Shown here in pieces: positions 18,860 to 26,651 of a stretch of 64,000 nucleotides of DNA. How positions within the stretch are numbered: the stretch's first letter is position 1; each line of letters starts with the position of its first letter. The notes beneath the pieces are model-generated. The model was not told the DNA's origin. It did no database searches and worked only from the letters and a program-made list of their open reading frames with translations. The stretch covers positions 1 through 64,000 of the forward strand of contig CAVOZC010000019.1 of NCBI GenBank assembly GCA_963700865.1. Reading direction: 5' to 3'. The position numbers were made by a program, and so were the translations under genes. The DNA is from CAVOGJ01 sp963700865. Lineage in GTDB: Bacteria; Planctomycetota; Planctomycetia; Pirellulales; Pirellulaceae.

Positions 18860-19387
18860 TTAGCGCCCCCGGATGCCGTGGTATTCCAGCGGCATCTCAT
18901 AATCTTTGCGGAGTGGAAAACCGATCCAATCTTCGGGGCAAAGAATCCGCCGCAGATTGGGATGACCTGTGAAATGCACGCCCGAAAGATCAAACACCTC
19001 GCGCTCGTGCCAGTCGGCGCCGCGCCACACGGAGCTGACGGAAGGGATCTCGGGCAATTCACCCGCGATGCCGTCTTGCCACCGCGGCAGGTGAACCTTT
19101 AACACCAGCGTGTGCTTTTTCTGAATGCTGGATAAATGGTAGACAATTTCGAGATGTGGCTCCCAGCCGGTCTTTTTCGCCTTCTTTTCATCGGGTTCGA
19201 AATAGTCGACCGCGGAAATGCAATTCAGCATGCTGAACCGCAGGTCCGGATCGTCTCGCAGAAAAATGCAGACGTTTACCAGGGCCTCCGGGGTAACCTC
19301 GATCCAGGGATCAATGGCGTCGGAATTTGCTCCCGAAATCCCGTCACCAAATTGATCCTTCAGCTTTGCCAATAAATTGTTCGCCAT
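18860..19387 (-). CDS. nuoC: NADH-quinone oxidoreductase subunit C
   Basis: NuoC is the 30-kDa peripheral-arm subunit of complex I. The 175-residue product contains the family signature 'EREVFDLSGVHFTGHPNLRR' followed by 'ILCPEDWIGFPLRKDYEMPL', and an N-terminal alpha/beta domain with 'FSMLNCISAVDYFEPDEKKA'. It is a stand-alone NuoC, not fused to NuoD. In most operons nuoB sits immediately upstream; here the 126 bp between nuoA and nuoC are too short for nuoB and contain no Cys-rich motif. Confidence 0.94.
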   Translation of the reverse strand: MANNLLAKLKDQFGDGISGANSDAIDPWIEVTPEALVNVCIFLRDDPDLRFSMLNCISAVDYFEPDEKKAKKTGWEPHLEIVYHLSSIQKKHTLVLKVHLPRWQDGIAGELPEIPSVSSVWRGADWHEREVFDLSGVHFTGHPNLRRILCPEDWIGFPLRKDYEMPLEYHGIRGR

Positions 19388-19513
19388 GGAATCCTCACCC
19401 GTTCGTTCTCTTCAGCTCTATTTCGAGGGGCCGCCGGACGTGATGCGGAATACGCCGCACGCAGGAAGCCAGCATACCGCTTCGAATTGTCTTCCACCAC
19501 GCGGCCGGAACCA

Positions 19514-20146
19514 TCACGCCGAGAGGACGGTTTGAGTTGCCGATTCCGGCACCTCCCGTGAGGTTCGCTCGCGATACTCTTCCGTGAGTGCCCGCACCCA
19601 GTCGAGTGCGCCCAGTTTCCATTCGTAGGCGAAGGCAATCAACAGGATTACAAAGAAGACAAGGACTTCGACCGTGGCCAGCCAAAGAAGCTGTCTGGCA
19701 CCCGACCGGATGGCGGCTGTCGCCTCCTCGGGTGTCCCGACCGGTACGGCCGGCTGACGAACGCCAAGTTCCTGGAGCAATCCCGAGGCCTCCGGCGTGA
19801 GGGCCAATGTTCCCTCATCGTCGGCCACTCGCACGACCGCCACACGGTCTTGCGTCAACGCGTCCGCCTTGCCAACGACCGTCGCCCAAGGAAACAAAAA
19901 CGCGACTTCCACGTCAAAGATGATAAAGATCAGGGCGACGACGTAAAAGCGCAGGTCGAATTGGACAAAACTCGATCCGATTGTCGGCTCGCCACACTCG
20001 TAAATCTCCAACTTCTCTATGTGAGGATCCGAAGGTCGCAGCAGCCATCCGATGAGCAAGTTGGCGAAGACAAACGCGAAACCAGTGCCAGCGAAGAGTG
20101 CCAAATAGGCCACGACCGAGACTGAATCGCCAAGGGCTGTGTTCAT
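19514..20146 (-). CDS. nuoA: NADH-quinone oxidoreductase subunit A, enlarged
   Basis: NuoA is a small three-helix membrane subunit of complex I at the quinone site. Recognisable motifs are 'HIEKLEIYECGEPTIGSSFV' with the conserved Glu-Cys-Gly, and 'FYVVALIFIIFDVEVAFLFP' with the acidic helix. At 210 residues it is longer than the usual 120-150: about 55 extra residues, partly acidic and Ala-rich, separate the second helix from the third 'LLWLATVEVLVFFVILLIAF', and a 30-residue tail follows. I chose the ATG at 20144-20146 because upstream sequence in this frame is unlike NuoA. The gene heads the nuoA-C-D-H-J-K-L-M-N series. Confidence 0.93.
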   Translation of the reverse strand: MNTALGDSVSVVAYLALFAGTGFAFVFANLLIGWLLRPSDPHIEKLEIYECGEPTIGSSFVQFDLRFYVVALIFIIFDVEVAFLFPWATVVGKADALTQDRVAVVRVADDEGTLALTPEASGLLQELGVRQPAVPVGTPEEATAAIRSGARQLLWLATVEVLVFFVILLIAFAYEWKLGALDWVRALTEEYRERTSREVPESATQTVLSA

Positions 20147-20316
20147 GGTTGATTGACCGAATGCGTCGGTCGCGTGGTTAGATTGCGTTGCCCGCCAGAC
20201 GGGGCCGAAGACCCAATGCATTCGACCCAGACCCGAGGAGCTGGTGGATACACCTTTTCCTCCCGAGACCGGATTGTAAGTGGCCAAAGCCTGAATGCAA
20301 GGCGTATACCCGGGGG

Positions 20317-20787
20317 CTAGTTTCCCTCGGGGTCGCGGCCCGGCAGCGAAATGGAATCGGGCAAAGGCTGACGCTCGTCGTATCGGCCACCCACCTTCGT
20401 CCAGAACGCGAGTTCCGGTTCGCCGATCTTCCAGCACAGGTGGACCACGTCGCCGCGCATGACGGATGGGAAATGGACCACATCGTCTCGCACGGGGTCG
20501 GGCAGTGCACCCAACGAGAGGAGCTCGCTCTTGAGGGTTTCCAATGCCAACTCGTCTCGCTCCAACTGCGAAACAATCTGTTCCAATTCGTCGTTGTAGA
20601 ACTCGTCCGAAGTCGAATGGGACTTGTTTCTTCCGGCTGACAGTCGCGAAAGTCGCTGACGTCGCTCCTTGACTTCGCGTGACTTTGACGACAAATCCCT
20701 GGCAATCATCCGTACCAGGGGCAGTGTCCGATTGGCCTGCTCGACAGTGAACAACTTCTTTGGTTCGGAAATTAAGTCGTTCATCAA
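20317..20787 (-). CDS. DUF2203-family protein
   Basis: The 156-residue product begins 'FTVEQANRTLPLVRMIARDL', passes through a long charged coiled-coil-like region and ends with 'VVHLCWKIGEPELAFWTKVG' and 'RYDERQPLP'. These blocks are the ones I know from the DUF2203 family, small cytosolic proteins of unknown function. It lies between nuoI (131 bp upstream) and nuoA (170 bp downstream) on the same strand, so it is probably cotranscribed with complex I genes, although I know of no demonstrated link between this family and complex I. Tandem ATG codons leave the start uncertain by one residue. Confidence 0.8.
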   Translation of the reverse strand: MMNDLISEPKKLFTVEQANRTLPLVRMIARDLSSKSREVKERRQRLSRLSAGRNKSHSTSDEFYNDELEQIVSQLERDELALETLKSELLSLGALPDPVRDDVVHFPSVMRGDVVHLCWKIGEPELAFWTKVGGRYDERQPLPDSISLPGRDPEGN

Positions 20788-20918
20788 GGTGCTCGCGTTT
20801 CTTTATTCTCCGTACGTGCAGCCGGGACTCGACTCGCCGGCGGCGACGACGGAAACTCGTTGCCGTCAAAATACAAACAGGAACTACCGCCTGGAAGAGC
20901 GGCGTGGGTCTACAGCCG

Positions 20919-21455
20919 TTAGGCGTTCGGTCCAGCGTGAACCGGCTGAGTGATCACTTTCGACTGAGCCACGGCTGTAGGATTCAGTGTAGCTCGACCC
21001 CAGGCGACATCTACAGGGAGCCTGGAAAAATCCACGATACAGCCATCGCGGCTGTAACAGCTTAAATCATGCGTGGCACCCATGAAAATGCAGTCCACCG
21101 GACAAGGTTCGACGCACAGGGCGCAAAACATGCACTTCGAATAGTCGATCGCGTATCCCGTGACCTTGAAGCCCTTGCCCCCCTCGACCCGTTCCTTGCC
21201 GATATAAATGCAATCGACCGGGCATGCCTTGGCGCACTGGTCACAAGCGATGCAGGTGGTCAGGTCAAACCGATGAAAACCGCGATAGCGGGCCGCCACC
21301 GGGACCGGTTTTTCCGGATATTCGAATTTTTCCGTAAAGGCGCCCCGATCCCGATCGTAGGTGGCAAGCCAATAACGGAGTGTCACCCACATGCCAATCA
21401 GTACCGTTCGCACGGCGACGTAAATGTTCCGCAGCCACTCCAGCATTCCGGCCAA
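20919..21455 (-). CDS. nuoI: NADH-quinone oxidoreductase subunit I (2x[4Fe-4S] ferredoxin subunit)
   Basis: NuoI carries clusters N6a and N6b of complex I and passes electrons towards NuoB. Two complete cluster motifs are visible: 'CIACDQCAKACPVDCIYIGK' and 'CMFCALCVEPCPVDCIFMG'. The N-terminus 'WLRNIYVAVRTVLIGMWVTL' is the amphipathic membrane anchor of the family. At 178 residues the length is typical. A GAGGAGC ribosome site lies nine bases before the ATG at 21455. It is the first recognisable gene of the leftward operon, and the upstream 500 bp contain no further nuo gene. Confidence 0.95.
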   Translation of the reverse strand: MAGMLEWLRNIYVAVRTVLIGMWVTLRYWLATYDRDRGAFTEKFEYPEKPVPVAARYRGFHRFDLTTCIACDQCAKACPVDCIYIGKERVEGGKGFKVTGYAIDYSKCMFCALCVEPCPVDCIFMGATHDLSCYSRDGCIVDFSRLPVDVAWGRATLNPTAVAQSKVITQPVHAGPNA

Positions 21456-21950
21456 GCTCCTCGTTCCACGCGGGTGACGACGGGCGGCCGCCCGCCTCGT
21501 CTCGCCGATTCATTCCACCGGCCAACGTGACCATGTCTGCAACGGATTATAGACGCCGTCGGATCGACCGCAACCGATGTCGCAAGCGTACCCCCAAGTC
21601 GCGCACGGGTCCCCCGCCACCCGCAGTCACGTCCGGCGATCGTCCGGCGAATCCCCACGGTCGTCGTGGTTGCCGACGGCGGCGTATCCAACTGCCCGCG
21701 TCAACCGCCGCTGCCCCCGACCGCCGCCACCCGCGGTGTCCTTGGGTGGCGTCAACCACATGTCGCCACAGGGCCAGCCCCGGCATGACCCGAGCGAACG
21801 TGCCGGGCAGCCAGGCACCAAGGACCACGACCACCCGTCCCGACGGCCTCATCACAGCCCCCTCCATCCGTGGGGATGGCTCTCCCGCGGACAGGTGGCA
21901 CCTCAAACCACCACCCTCGACGACGAGCCATGCTCCGCCCAGGGTTTAAA
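21456..21950. other. Intergenic stretch without a supported gene
   Basis: This GC-rich stretch lies between divergently transcribed nuoI and the small-RNA candidate. Several short frames are open on both strands, but none begins with a convincing ribosome site, none has a recognisable domain, and their composition (Arg, Pro, Ser-rich) is that of shadow frames in GC-rich DNA. The promoter of the nuo operon should lie near its left end, but I see no clear -35/-10 pair. Confidence 0.5.
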
Positions 21951-21955
21951 ATACT

Positions 21956-21961
21956 TATAAT
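21956..21961 (+). promoter_or_regulatory. Candidate -10 box for a short transcript
   Basis: A perfect TATAAT sits in a rare AT-rich patch (GTTTAAAATACTTATAAT) within GC-rich DNA. No good -35 hexamer is found 17 bp upstream. The only structure downstream that could end such a transcript is the terminator at 22009-22064. Confidence 0.4.
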
Positions 21962-21966
21962 GGGGG

Positions 21967-22064
21967 GTTATCCGTAGGCTCATGTGTGGTACATTACGGC
22001 CAGCTTGGGGCCTGCAGCTACGCTAACCACCGGCACGCAATCCGCGTGGCTGTAGGCCTTTTTT
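21967..22064 (+). ncRNA. Candidate small RNA (about 100 nt) upstream of csrA
   Basis: A transcript starting shortly after the TATAAT at 21956-21961 would run about 100 nt and end at the strong intrinsic terminator at 22009-22064. No open frame with a ribosome site lies inside. The sequence does not match 6S, SRP or tmRNA landmarks that I can recognise. It precedes csrA by about 270 bp on the same strand, but the terminator separates the two. Existence of the RNA is inferred from promoter plus terminator only. Confidence 0.4.
22009..22064 (+). terminator. Strong intrinsic terminator
   Basis: GGCCTGCAGCTACGC at 22009-22023 pairs with GCGTGGCTGTAGGCC at 22044-22058, giving a 15-bp stem with two G-U pairs, a 20-nt loop and then TTTTTT at 22059-22064. 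The T-run makes it directional for the + strand. No gene ends just upstream on that strand, so it must end a short non-coding transcript. Confidence 0.8.
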
Positions 22065-22170
22065 CGCCGTTTGACCGTGATTTTGACGATCCTGTCCTGG
22101 CTGAGGCCGCTCCAGGGCTGGAGTCACCCAAAAAATTGCTAAATTCGGATTATCCAAGGCGCCAGCTTTC

Positions 22171-22198
22171 TTGACTGTCCGGTGCTTCCACGTAGAGT
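22171..22198 (+). promoter_or_regulatory. Candidate sigma-70-type promoter of csrA
   Basis: TTGACT at 22171-22176 is followed after 16 bp by TAGAGT at 22193-22198, both at reasonable match to the TTGACA/TATAAT consensus. Transcription from here would leave a 5' leader of about 125 nt before csrA. Confidence 0.35.
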
Positions 22199-22331
22199 GG
22201 AGATAGGAAGTTCTGATCGAGCTTTGGTTTTATCCGCTGGGAACCGGAGGCGGCCCGCGGGTCTCCTCAAATTGCCTCTTCGGTCTTCCGCCAAATGGGT
22301 CGGGCGACGGTGAACACAAAGGAATGGGTCG

Positions 22332-22538
22332 ATGCTGGTACTGTCCCGTAAAAAGAATGAGAGCATTGTCATCAATGACGACATCACGATCGTGGTGGTC
22401 GAGATTCGTGGTGACAAGGTCCGCTTAGGCGTGGAGGCTCCTCGCGAGGTTCCCGTGCATCGGCGTGAGGTGTTTGAGGCGATTCAACGGAACGAAGCCG
22501 CCAATCCGACGACCCCGATTGAGCAAAAAGAGGCCTGA
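22332..22538 (+). CDS. csrA: Carbon storage regulator CsrA
   Basis: CsrA is a small homodimeric RNA-binding protein that blocks or activates translation by binding GGA motifs in mRNA leaders. The 68-residue product shows the canonical start 'MLVLSRKKNESIVINDDITI', the central 'VVVEIRGDKVRLGVEAPREV' and 'PVHRREVFEAIQ', including the conserved Arg of the RNA-binding surface in the 'VPVHRREV' segment. An AAAGGA ribosome site lies eight to ten bases before the ATG, and this GGA so close to the start would allow autoregulation. It is monocistronic as far as can be seen. Confidence 0.95.
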   Translation: MLVLSRKKNESIVINDDITIVVVEIRGDKVRLGVEAPREVPVHRREVFEAIQRNEAANPTTPIEQKEA

Positions 22539-22726
22539 AATTCCCGCGTTGCGGGTCCCGCCCGCGACCGCCAAGAGGCTTGGTACCGCGGCCAGAAATA
22601 AGCGGCTTAACCAGTTCGCTCGCGGAAATTCGGGCTCTCTCGTTGCGCATCCCGTCGCGATCCGGGTTCTCTTGTGGGTTGACGGCGTTCCTGGACGTCG
22701 ATTAAAACCAGCTTCCTTCACGGTGA

Positions 22727-22799
22727 GGCCCCTTCGTCTAGCGGTCTAGGACACCGCCCTTTCACGGCGGTAACACGGGTTCGAGTCCCGTAGGGGTCA
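22727..22799 (+). tRNA. tRNA-Glu (anticodon TTC)
   Basis: A 73-nt cloverleaf is readable: acceptor GGCCCCT pairs with AGGGGTC, the D arm contains CTAGCGGTCTAGGAC, the anticodon arm CCGCC-CTTTCAC-GGCGG has TTC at its centre, and the T arm CACGG-GTTCGAG-TCCCGT-type loop contains GTTCGAGTC. The discriminator base is A, and CCA is not encoded (ATT follows). No terminator with a T-run is visible immediately downstream. Confidence 0.95.
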
Positions 22800-23064
22800 T
22801 TTACGACGACACTGCCTTGCAGTGACTCTCGACGTCTGTCGGTGCGTCAGGTCGTGCCATTCCCTCTCTCGGGCTCATTCTCGATCGTTCGTTCGGCTGC
22901 GGTCCGACCGAATCTCCCGGCCCTCCCGCACGACTGTTCCGATCATCGCAGCGGCGAGAATCTTCACCGTTCATCGTAAAGGCGGTATATTGAATACAGG
23001 GTCCGGAGTCGGTCGATGGAATACGGAAAACCCCATCCGCGAGCACGGCGAGGAGAGTCGACGC

Positions 23065-24265
23065 ATGAGTATCTGCCCGTCACGACGATTGACCGTCGCC
23101 TTACTGTTGACGTGCTGGCTCGCTGGCTGCCAAAAAACGCCACCGACGCCGCGGCAACAGGCAAAGGCCGCCTTGGATCGCGGAGACTGGGCGGCTGCCG
23201 CGGAACTCTGCTCGGAACTGCTGCCAGACCTGCCCGAGGATCGCGAGCTCTTACGTATTCGCGCGCAATCGTACCTCGGGCTTCGTCAAACCAGCGAGGC
23301 CATCGAAGACTATTCCCTGCTCATCCGGCTCGAACCCGAAAATCCTGACTACTACTATTTGCGGCAAATTGCTTACCAACGAGCCGGGCAGCCGGAATTG
23401 GCGGAAGCGGACGGAAACCAGGGTCGCCGTCTCGATCCACTCTATCCGACCGCCTACCTATACGATATGAGAAACTTCATTCCCTCGTCGCTGCCCGACG
23501 ACAACGAATCCGGGGATGAAGAGAGATCCTCCGAAGCTACGGGGCAGCAGGCTGCGGAGACCACTGCGGCCACGGATCGATTGGCTGGCCAGGCGGAGGA
23601 CGGCGACGAGTGGGCTGAGGAGGCGCCGACCCAGTCCGGCCGCCCTGCCGACGCAACGGAGGCGTCCGAGGCCGCAGGCCCGGCCGACACGGACGGCCAA
23701 GCGGTTGCGGAGGACGCGAGCCTTGATGGGGGGCTGCTCCGCAAATGGCTGTCCGAAAAACGACGTCAGGGGGAAGCGACCCCGCTGGAGCTTCCGGACG
23801 AACCATCACCCTTGGAAGTTCCTTATGTGCCACCCAAGCTGACGACCGCCTTGCCCGATTCTTCGGCGTCTCCCGGAACGGCCGGCGGATGCGATGATCC
23901 CGTTGCCCTCGGGTCCCCGCACGACGGGCCTGCCCGCCACGATGCGACCTCTGCCGACCGCGTCGACCCCAAGCACTGGCCCGCGGTCGACGGGCATCCA
24001 GTCATCGCGGCCAATGTCGATTGGCGCCACGGGCCTGCCCGTGAGTCCGACGGCGCCCACCTCATCCGGATTCCAGCCAGGGAAGTTCCTCGCACGCCCC
24101 AGTTATCCGCCGGGGACGACGCCACCATTGACAACCAGCATCCCCGGTACGGCGGTGCCAACTGCGTCCAACGACCGCAGCAAGGTCGTGAGCACCCAAC
24201 TGCCACCCGAGCGAACGGTCCCACCGCCTGTCGTGCGTAACCCCATCGTACCGCAGCCCAAATGA
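23065..24265 (+). CDS. TPR-containing lipoprotein, probable frameshift in the Pro-rich tail
   Basis: The product starts 'MSICPSRRLTVALLLTCWLA' and has a lipobox ending in Gly-Cys (LAGCQ), so it should be a lipid-anchored envelope protein. Residues about 30-140 form two to three tetratricopeptide-like helical pairs ('AKAALDRGDWAAAAELCSEL', 'QSYLGLRQTSEAIEDYSLLI'), suggesting a protein-binding scaffold. An acidic, low-complexity region follows. The original frame stops at 24240 with an odd composition from about 23880 on; a neighbouring frame from there to 24265 reads as a plausible Pro/Thr/Ser-rich tail ending 'PPPVVRNPIVPQPK'. I infer an indel near 23880-23890. The specific role is unknown. 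Confidence 0.6.
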
Positions 24266-24284
24266 CGGGCCCGTTCGTGGGAAA

Positions 24285-24791
24285 TTACACCATGGCCAGT
24301 TGATTCTTCACGGCTTTTTGCACGCCGACAAAGGCCTGCCGTGACTTCAGGCAGACTTGCCGGAACGCCTCCGGGCGGGAAACCCCTTCCAACCGAAATG
24401 TTTCCGTTCGCTGATCGCGAAAGATCAAGTCGCCTGCCACATACCAGGCTTGTCCGGGTCTCACGACGATATCGACCTGGTCAAAACGGTCCAGATCGAC
24501 CGACTTATCCTCCCTGGCTGACCATCCTCGTTCCACAATGATCCGCCGGTTGGTGACCCGATAGCGGGTTCCCACCCACGGTGCCAGTCGATGCGCATAA
24601 ACAAGCAGGGCCAGTGGAATGGACAATAGGGCAAACAGATTGCCGAGGCGAAAAATGTAGAATCCGGTATCGATCGAGTACAGCGACCCGAGAAACCTTC
24701 CTAACGGATAGGCGGCGTTCGACGGCCAGACGGTCATGACCGTCACCTCGCTGATATCCGCCGGACTGACACCCGCAATTGCCTGCTTCAT
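24285..24791 (-). CDS. Bacterial PH-domain (DUF304-type) membrane protein
   Basis: The 168-residue product has an N-terminal segment, one or two hydrophobic helices ('FYIFRLGNLFALLSIPLALL') and a C-terminal bacterial PH-like domain with 'RYRVTNRRIIVERGWSARED', 'LDRFDQVDIVVRPGQAWYVA' and 'DLIFRDQRTETFRLEGVSRP'. The motif Y-x-V-T-N-x-R-x-x-x-x-x-G is the usual landmark of this fold. Function is unknown for most members. It converges on the preceding TPR lipoprotein with a gap of about 20 bp. Confidence 0.75.
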   Translation of the reverse strand: MKQAIAGVSPADISEVTVMTVWPSNAAYPLGRFLGSLYSIDTGFYIFRLGNLFALLSIPLALLVYAHRLAPWVGTRYRVTNRRIIVERGWSAREDKSVDLDRFDQVDIVVRPGQAWYVAGDLIFRDQRTETFRLEGVSRPEAFRQVCLKSRQAFVGVQKAVKNQLAMV

Positions 24792-24949
24792 GTTTTTCCA
24801 CCCTCGTTACCGCCGCACATGACCAGTGGTGAAGGTAGCAAACGGCTTGGGCGACTGCCAGCCCCACTGGCGGCGGCCGCATGAGTTTCAGCGGTTGGTC
24901 AAGGGCCCGCCAACGCTGGCGGCGGTGTGAGCCGACGGTGTGCGGTCCA

Positions 24950-26644
24950 TCAGCGAACGCGACGTCGTCCGCAGTGCAGGGTGAGGCATCCGATGGCCGC
25001 CAGCAGTCCCCAACAGGCGTCTGGTTCGGGTACGAAGAAGACGTTATTCCGCAGATGATCGATGCCCGTGTTGCGAACAATGACATCCGCAAGCCGTGTG
25101 GAAGCGATCATTTCCAGATCGGAGGCACTTAAATTCGGGTCCCACTGGTAAAAGAATCGGTCTCCGACCATCAAGTCGTAAAACTGCTGGCTGATCACCG
25201 TCTGCAAGAGCGTGCCTACCGCGCTCCCGGGTAACGGATCTTCGCTGAGCGCCCCGATCCAGAGGTCAACTTTGTCGATCGATCCGTACTTCAACTCGAG
25301 GGCTGCCTGCCGCGCCTCGTTACTTGTGATGTCGGCCCACGTTTCGGCGACCGGCAAACCGAGTGCCAGCTGGAATTCGCTCAAACTGCCGAGACCGTGA
25401 TCGCGGCTCCGCTGAATGTTGATGGAGAGCAAGTCCAGCCCGCCTTGTCCGGGATCACCAAACATCGCGTTTCGCAAGGTGTCAATCATGTGTGGGTCGG
25501 TGGATTGCTGTACCTGGTTGGCCAGGCCTCGCAACAGGTAATCGATTTCGTCGGAACCATCGATCCGCGAGGGAACGAAAAACGCCTCGGCCAGGGGGAC
25601 GTTTCCGCCGCTGGCGACATTTCCCGCCGCGTCCAGTCGCAACAGTTGGCTGGAGACCTGCGTGTGCCCCAATCGAAACAGAGCGGAAGCAAATTCGTTC
25701 GACAACGTCGCGTCCACGCCAGGATCGTAGGCCACGGTAGGGGCGAGCGGCTGGGTGCCAAGTAGGGCGGGCAGGTACTCGTCATACGTGATGTGTTGCA
25801 CGATCCCGCCCACTAAACGCCGAGCCTGCTGATAGAGTTCCTCGTCGCCCCAGCTGGGATGCGCGATCGCCAATTCGGTCGCCAGCCGGTTATGCTCGCG
25901 CATAAACAGAGTATGCATGGCGGTTAGTCCAAGTTGTTCATTGGCGCGAACATCGCCCGCCAGAAACAGCGTCTCCGCTGGCTCCACTCCGTCATTCGCG
26001 TTCGGCAGCAGGTCGGTATTCCGCGGCAGCAGGTTTCCGGCGCTCGACTTTAAGAGACCGCCAGTACCCAGCCGCAGCGCTGCGGCTCGCTCCGGAGATG
26101 ATCCGTAAACCATGGAAGCATCAATGTAGGCCGAGTTCAAATTCATTTGCTCACGGGGCTGATCGACCGATCCACCCGTTCCCCCAGCGGCCGCTGACCG
26201 CATCATGGGAATCATGGGCGCGAGCGGATCGTCCGCGTGCGTGACCGCGATGGGCATGAACTCGCTGCCGGTCGGGGTCAAGGTAATGTCGTGATCAAGG
26301 AATTGCCCCCACTGCCAAACATAGTCCGAGCGGCCCGCCACATCGGGCATGCCGACCAATTGCGTGCCGATCACATTGCTGATATCGCGCGGATTCGGGC
26401 GATCAGCACCACTGGGCGCCGAGATGCCGTCCGCATAATGAACCACCGGATCGAGTCGTTGGAATGCGGTCCCCGCCGCACCCCACGTGGCGTGCTGGGC
26501 ATTGTTGCCACTCCCGTCGTAGCTGCGATACGGATCTGCCGTTGAGGGGATACTGAGGATGGAAACCAGCAGGGTGGCGGCAGCTGCCGCCGTGATCAGG
26601 CTGGGATGGTGGCGGATGGTCCGGTACCGTCTGTCAGATTTCAT
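24950..26644 (-). CDS. Animal-type haem peroxidase with a PEP-CTERM-like C-terminus
   Basis: This is a member of the peroxidase-cyclooxygenase superfamily. After a signal peptide ('LITAAAAATLLVSILSIPST') the distal site 'VWQWGQFLDHDITLTP' carries the catalytic His and the Ca-binding Asp. 'MHTLFMREHNRLATELA' supplies the distal Arg-Glu region, 'ALFRLGHTQVSSQLL' the proximal His, and 'LLSINIQRSRDHGLGSLSEF' a late signature. The C-terminus 'FVPEPDACWGLLAAIGCLTL' followed by Arg-rich residues looks like a PEP-CTERM sorting signal. I start it at the ATG of 'MKSDRRYRTI' (26644), seven bases after the stop of the upstream subtilase gene, so the two are likely cotranscribed. Substrate is unknown. Confidence 0.88.
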   Translation of the reverse strand: MKSDRRYRTIRHHPSLITAAAAATLLVSILSIPSTADPYRSYDGSGNNAQHATWGAAGTAFQRLDPVVHYADGISAPSGADRPNPRDISNVIGTQLVGMPDVAGRSDYVWQWGQFLDHDITLTPTGSEFMPIAVTHADDPLAPMIPMMRSAAAGGTGGSVDQPREQMNLNSAYIDASMVYGSSPERAAALRLGTGGLLKSSAGNLLPRNTDLLPNANDGVEPAETLFLAGDVRANEQLGLTAMHTLFMREHNRLATELAIAHPSWGDEELYQQARRLVGGIVQHITYDEYLPALLGTQPLAPTVAYDPGVDATLSNEFASALFRLGHTQVSSQLLRLDAAGNVASGGNVPLAEAFFVPSRIDGSDEIDYLLRGLANQVQQSTDPHMIDTLRNAMFGDPGQGGLDLLSINIQRSRDHGLGSLSEFQLALGLPVAETWADITSNEARQAALELKYGSIDKVDLWIGALSEDPLPGSAVGTLLQTVISQQFYDLMVGDRFFYQWDPNLSASDLEMIASTRLADVIVRNTGIDHLRNNVFFVPEPDACWGLLAAIGCLTLHCGRRRVR

Positions 26645-26651
26645 GAGTCTT

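Noticed and set aside
21380..21960. Plus-strand frame of 189 codons and minus-strand frames between nuoI and the small RNA
   Set aside because: Arg/Pro/Ser-rich, no domain, no ribosome site and partly overlapping nuoI.
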